DNA from: Bacillota bacterium
GTDB lineage: Bacteria; Bacillota; Sulfobacillia; JAJZYS01; JAJYTV01
Assembly: GCA_021806845.1 (NCBI GenBank)
Contig: JAKAPV010000042.1
Location: forward strand, 1 to 15,529
Direction: 5' to 3'
DNA length: 15,529 bases
Translations under genes and position numbers: made by a program
Notes under the pieces: generated by a model
What the model saw: the letters and a program-made list of their open reading frames with translations, nothing else
Told to the model about the DNA's origin: nothing
Database searches by the model: none
Part shown: piece after piece, positions 13,846-15,529 of the stretch
How positions within the stretch are numbered: position 1 is the stretch's first letter
Layout of the letters: the number at the start of each line of letters is the position of its first letter

Positions 13846-13861
13846 GGAAATCGGAGGAATT

Positions 13862-13874
13862 CCTGAATCCGTGA
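13862..13874. repeat. IS1380 left terminal inverted repeat
   Basis: CCTGAATCCGTGA, the exact reverse complement of the last 13 bases of the window. The match ends after 13 bases. Confidence 0.9.
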
Positions 13875-14074
13875 AGGAGGTGCGTCCTGGGCCACTAGGA
13901 TACCATGTTGTGGAATTTGGGCGTCGGGTAAAGAGTTCAGCGATGGTCGATAGAGGGATCTGATCGTGGCTGCAGTGGGCGACGTTGCGGTTGGGGGCGA
14001 TCGACGCCTCGCTCGGCGATGAAGGGACAGCCCTCAGCCTGAGGGATGAGGGGTTAGCCTGGTTGGGGCCGGGG

Positions 14075-15415
14075 CTACGCGCCGCAGAGGCGGTAGAGGT
14101 CCTGGAGAACGGGCAGCCAAGGCGAGCCGCGTCCGAGTTGGAGCCAGTAGCTTCTGGCGTGCCAGGTCACCTTCGCGGCCAGCGTGATGATGCTCTGGAT
14201 CACCGTCCGGATACGCCGCCGCTGAGCCGGCTTGCGGATCGGCACCTGCATCAGCGTGAGCGTCTTCTGTCCGATGAAGCGGAGCAGGTTATAGGCAAAG
14301 AGCGCGAACTGCAGGACGAGGTTGTTGGTGGCGAACTTGCCCGACGGCAGCCGCTCGATATCAAGGTCCGTTTTGAGCTCACTGTGGTATTGCTCCGAGG
14401 TGCCGTGATCGCGATAGAGCTTGATGATGCGCGAGGCGGGCTGGTCGAGGCTCGTGTACCAGGCGGACACCTCGATCTCCGGTTCGATCAGCGCCTGCCC
14501 GTTGCGAAGCGTGGTGCGCTCGACCACCTCGAAGACCTCGAAAACAGGCTCCTTCACCTTGCGCACCGTCACCCGCCGCTTGCCGCGGTACACGGTCTTG
14601 CCTAGCCGTTCCTGGACCGCATCGCCGTGCTCTTTGGCGATCGCCAGCCAGAGTTCAGGGTGCTTGCGATGCAGGTTGCGCTTGACGACGAAGTCGATGA
14701 CGAGGTCCTGGCACTCCTGCAGCGTGTCGGCGCTGTCGTGTCCGGAATCCACCCGTAAGAGGAGCTTCTGGTCCGTGATCCGACGCGCACAACCTACGCT
14801 TTGCCGGATGAACTCCACGGCGCCGTTCTGGCTGTGCACGCTGCCACCGCGCAGCTCGCCGCCCACGGCATAGCCCTCGAGACCCAGGTAGGCGAAGATC
14901 GGCGCATAGCCGAAGAAGCCCTTGTATGTGTAGCCGATGCCTTCCTTCTTCGTCTCGGAGTTGTCGAAGGGCGACACGTCGATATCGAGGGGGACGTAGC
15001 TGTAGTCCCGCTCGTCAAAGTGCCAGGTCACAGGGCTGATCGTCGTGCGCATGCGGCGCAGGAGATCGGCCGACTCCTCACGCAGGATGGCCGTCCAGTC
15101 GGCGCCGCTCGCCGCCAGGTCCAGACGCTGTCGCAGCGTCTGGCTCGACGGGACTTCCTGAAGGCCGAGCGCCAGCCGGTAGAACTTGTCACGGCGGAAG
15201 GGCTCAATGTGATCGAAGTCGCTCTTGCCCTGACAGAGCAGCCCGACATATGCGAACGCCACATCCGCATGGCTCACCTGCGGCCCCACCTGACCGGGCA
15301 GATGCATCGCATTCAAACGCTGCCTCAGCTGCGTCTTGCCGAGGAGTTCACCCACCACACTCAGCCCTGCGTGCGTCGTGATGACCTCGTCCGACTCGCC
15401 AATCTTGAAGCGCAT
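14075..15415 (-). CDS. IS1380-family DDE transposase
   Basis: Full-length 446-residue transposase with no internal stop or frameshift. The catalytic acids of the RNase H-like core are visible: D144 or D146 (VPLDIDVSPFDNSETKKEG), D223 (LLRVDSGHDSADT), and the Glu of the C-terminal signature YRDHGTSEQYHSELKTDLD, followed by RLPSGKFATN. These motifs in this order are typical of IS1380 transposases. ATG 15415 is preceded by GGCAGGTGA at five bases. The intact reading frame and perfect inverted repeats suggest a recent or still mobile copy. Confidence 0.95.
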   Translation of the reverse strand: MRFKIGESDEVITTHAGLSVVGELLGKTQLRQRLNAMHLPGQVGPQVSHADVAFAYVGLLCQGKSDFDHIEPFRRDKFYRLALGLQEVPSSQTLRQRLDLAASGADWTAILREESADLLRRMRTTISPVTWHFDERDYSYVPLDIDVSPFDNSETKKEGIGYTYKGFFGYAPIFAYLGLEGYAVGGELRGGSVHSQNGAVEFIRQSVGCARRITDQKLLLRVDSGHDSADTLQECQDLVIDFVVKRNLHRKHPELWLAIAKEHGDAVQERLGKTVYRGKRRVTVRKVKEPVFEVFEVVERTTLRNGQALIEPEIEVSAWYTSLDQPASRIIKLYRDHGTSEQYHSELKTDLDIERLPSGKFATNNLVLQFALFAYNLLRFIGQKTLTLMQVPIRKPAQRRRIRTVIQSIITLAAKVTWHARSYWLQLGRGSPWLPVLQDLYRLCGA

Positions 15416-15516
15416 CCCGTCACCTGCCAGGTGAAGTTTCCTACACCCGCATATTCGACGTTAGCGCCTCCAATCTCCTCCGCCCGTTGTCATACGCTGA
15501 TTAGCTTATCTTAAGA

Positions 15517-15529
15517 TCACGGATTCAGG
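15517..15529. repeat. IS1380 right terminal inverted repeat
   Basis: TCACGGATTCAGG, perfect inverted match to 13862-13874. The window ends on the last base of this repeat. Confidence 0.9.

Larger units (their letters stand above)
13862..15529 (-). mobile_element. complete IS1380-family insertion sequence
   Basis: A 1668-bp element bounded by perfect 13-bp terminal inverted repeats and holding one intact transposase on the minus strand. Length, terminal CCTG and single-gene layout fit the IS1380 family. The four bases before the left end are AATT (13858-13861); this family duplicates four bases on insertion, so AATT is the expected duplication, but the right flank is outside the window. The 213 bases between the left end and the transposase stop contain a small hairpin (CCCTCA-GCC-TGAGGG, 14031-14045) and no gene. 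Confidence 0.92.

Noticed and set aside
12738..13861. AATTCCT (12738-12744) and AGGAATT (13855-13861) as ends of the IS1595 element
   Set aside because: Only seven bases match, the neighbouring bases diverge, and the right copy includes the bases expected to be the IS1380 target duplication.
13697..13963. 88-codon frame across the IS1595/IS1380 junction
   Set aside because: It begins inside the transposase, crosses the IS1380 inverted repeat and ends in the non-coding end of the IS; a chance fusion frame.
1..15529. CRISPR array, rRNA or tRNA gene
   Set aside because: No regularly spaced repeats, and no rRNA segment or tRNA cloverleaf was recognised; the tRNA-like element near leuS is the T-box leader.

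Overview
The window looks like chromosomal DNA of a GC-rich Gram-positive bacterium, most likely a high-GC member of the Bacillota. The support is strong GGAGG-type ribosome binding sites, frequent GTG and TTG starts, sigma-A-type promoters, a leucine T-box leader in front of leuS and an HxlR/DUF24 regulator. The lineage is inferred from gene content only; no rRNA or tRNA gene is present.

Layout. The left edge (1-202) is the 3' end of an IS200/IS605-type element: the last 46 codons of a TnpB nuclease and the element's right-end hairpin. An NCS1 purine/cytosine-type permease follows (344-1711) and ends at a 19-bp perfect hairpin shared with a convergent 63-residue Cys-rich protein (1795-1986, minus). 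A tandem DUF1670-like HTH protein (2246-3493) has a perfect CRP-type palindrome upstream. Its stop codon overlaps that of a convergent IclR regulator (3490-4251, minus). The IclR gene is divergent from a glutaryl-CoA dehydrogenase (4379-5554), which suggests local control of aromatic/lysine-type acyl-CoA breakdown.

Next comes leuS (5848-8274) with a complete promoter and T-box riboswitch. A convergent yceI-like gene (8343-8864, minus) and an HxlR regulator (8957-9319) share a 74-98 bp divergent control region where promoters and an inverted repeat overlap; the regulator's cysteines suggest redox sensing. A CPBP intramembrane protease (9348-10079, minus) and a mitochondrial-type aconitase (10194-12503, minus) follow.

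The right end is mobile DNA: an IS1595-family transposase with an unclear 5' end (12904-13815), then a complete IS1380-family element (13862-15529). Its 13-bp terminal inverted repeats are perfect and the last base of the window is the last base of the element. The IS1380 element sits immediately after a good promoter and a GGAGG motif, so it has probably cut a gene off from its expression signals.

No clearly new defence or biosynthetic system is visible. The most interesting items are the duplicated DUF1670-like protein, the small Cys-rich protein, the HxlR/YceI control region, the TnpB guide junction and the IS1380 insertion.
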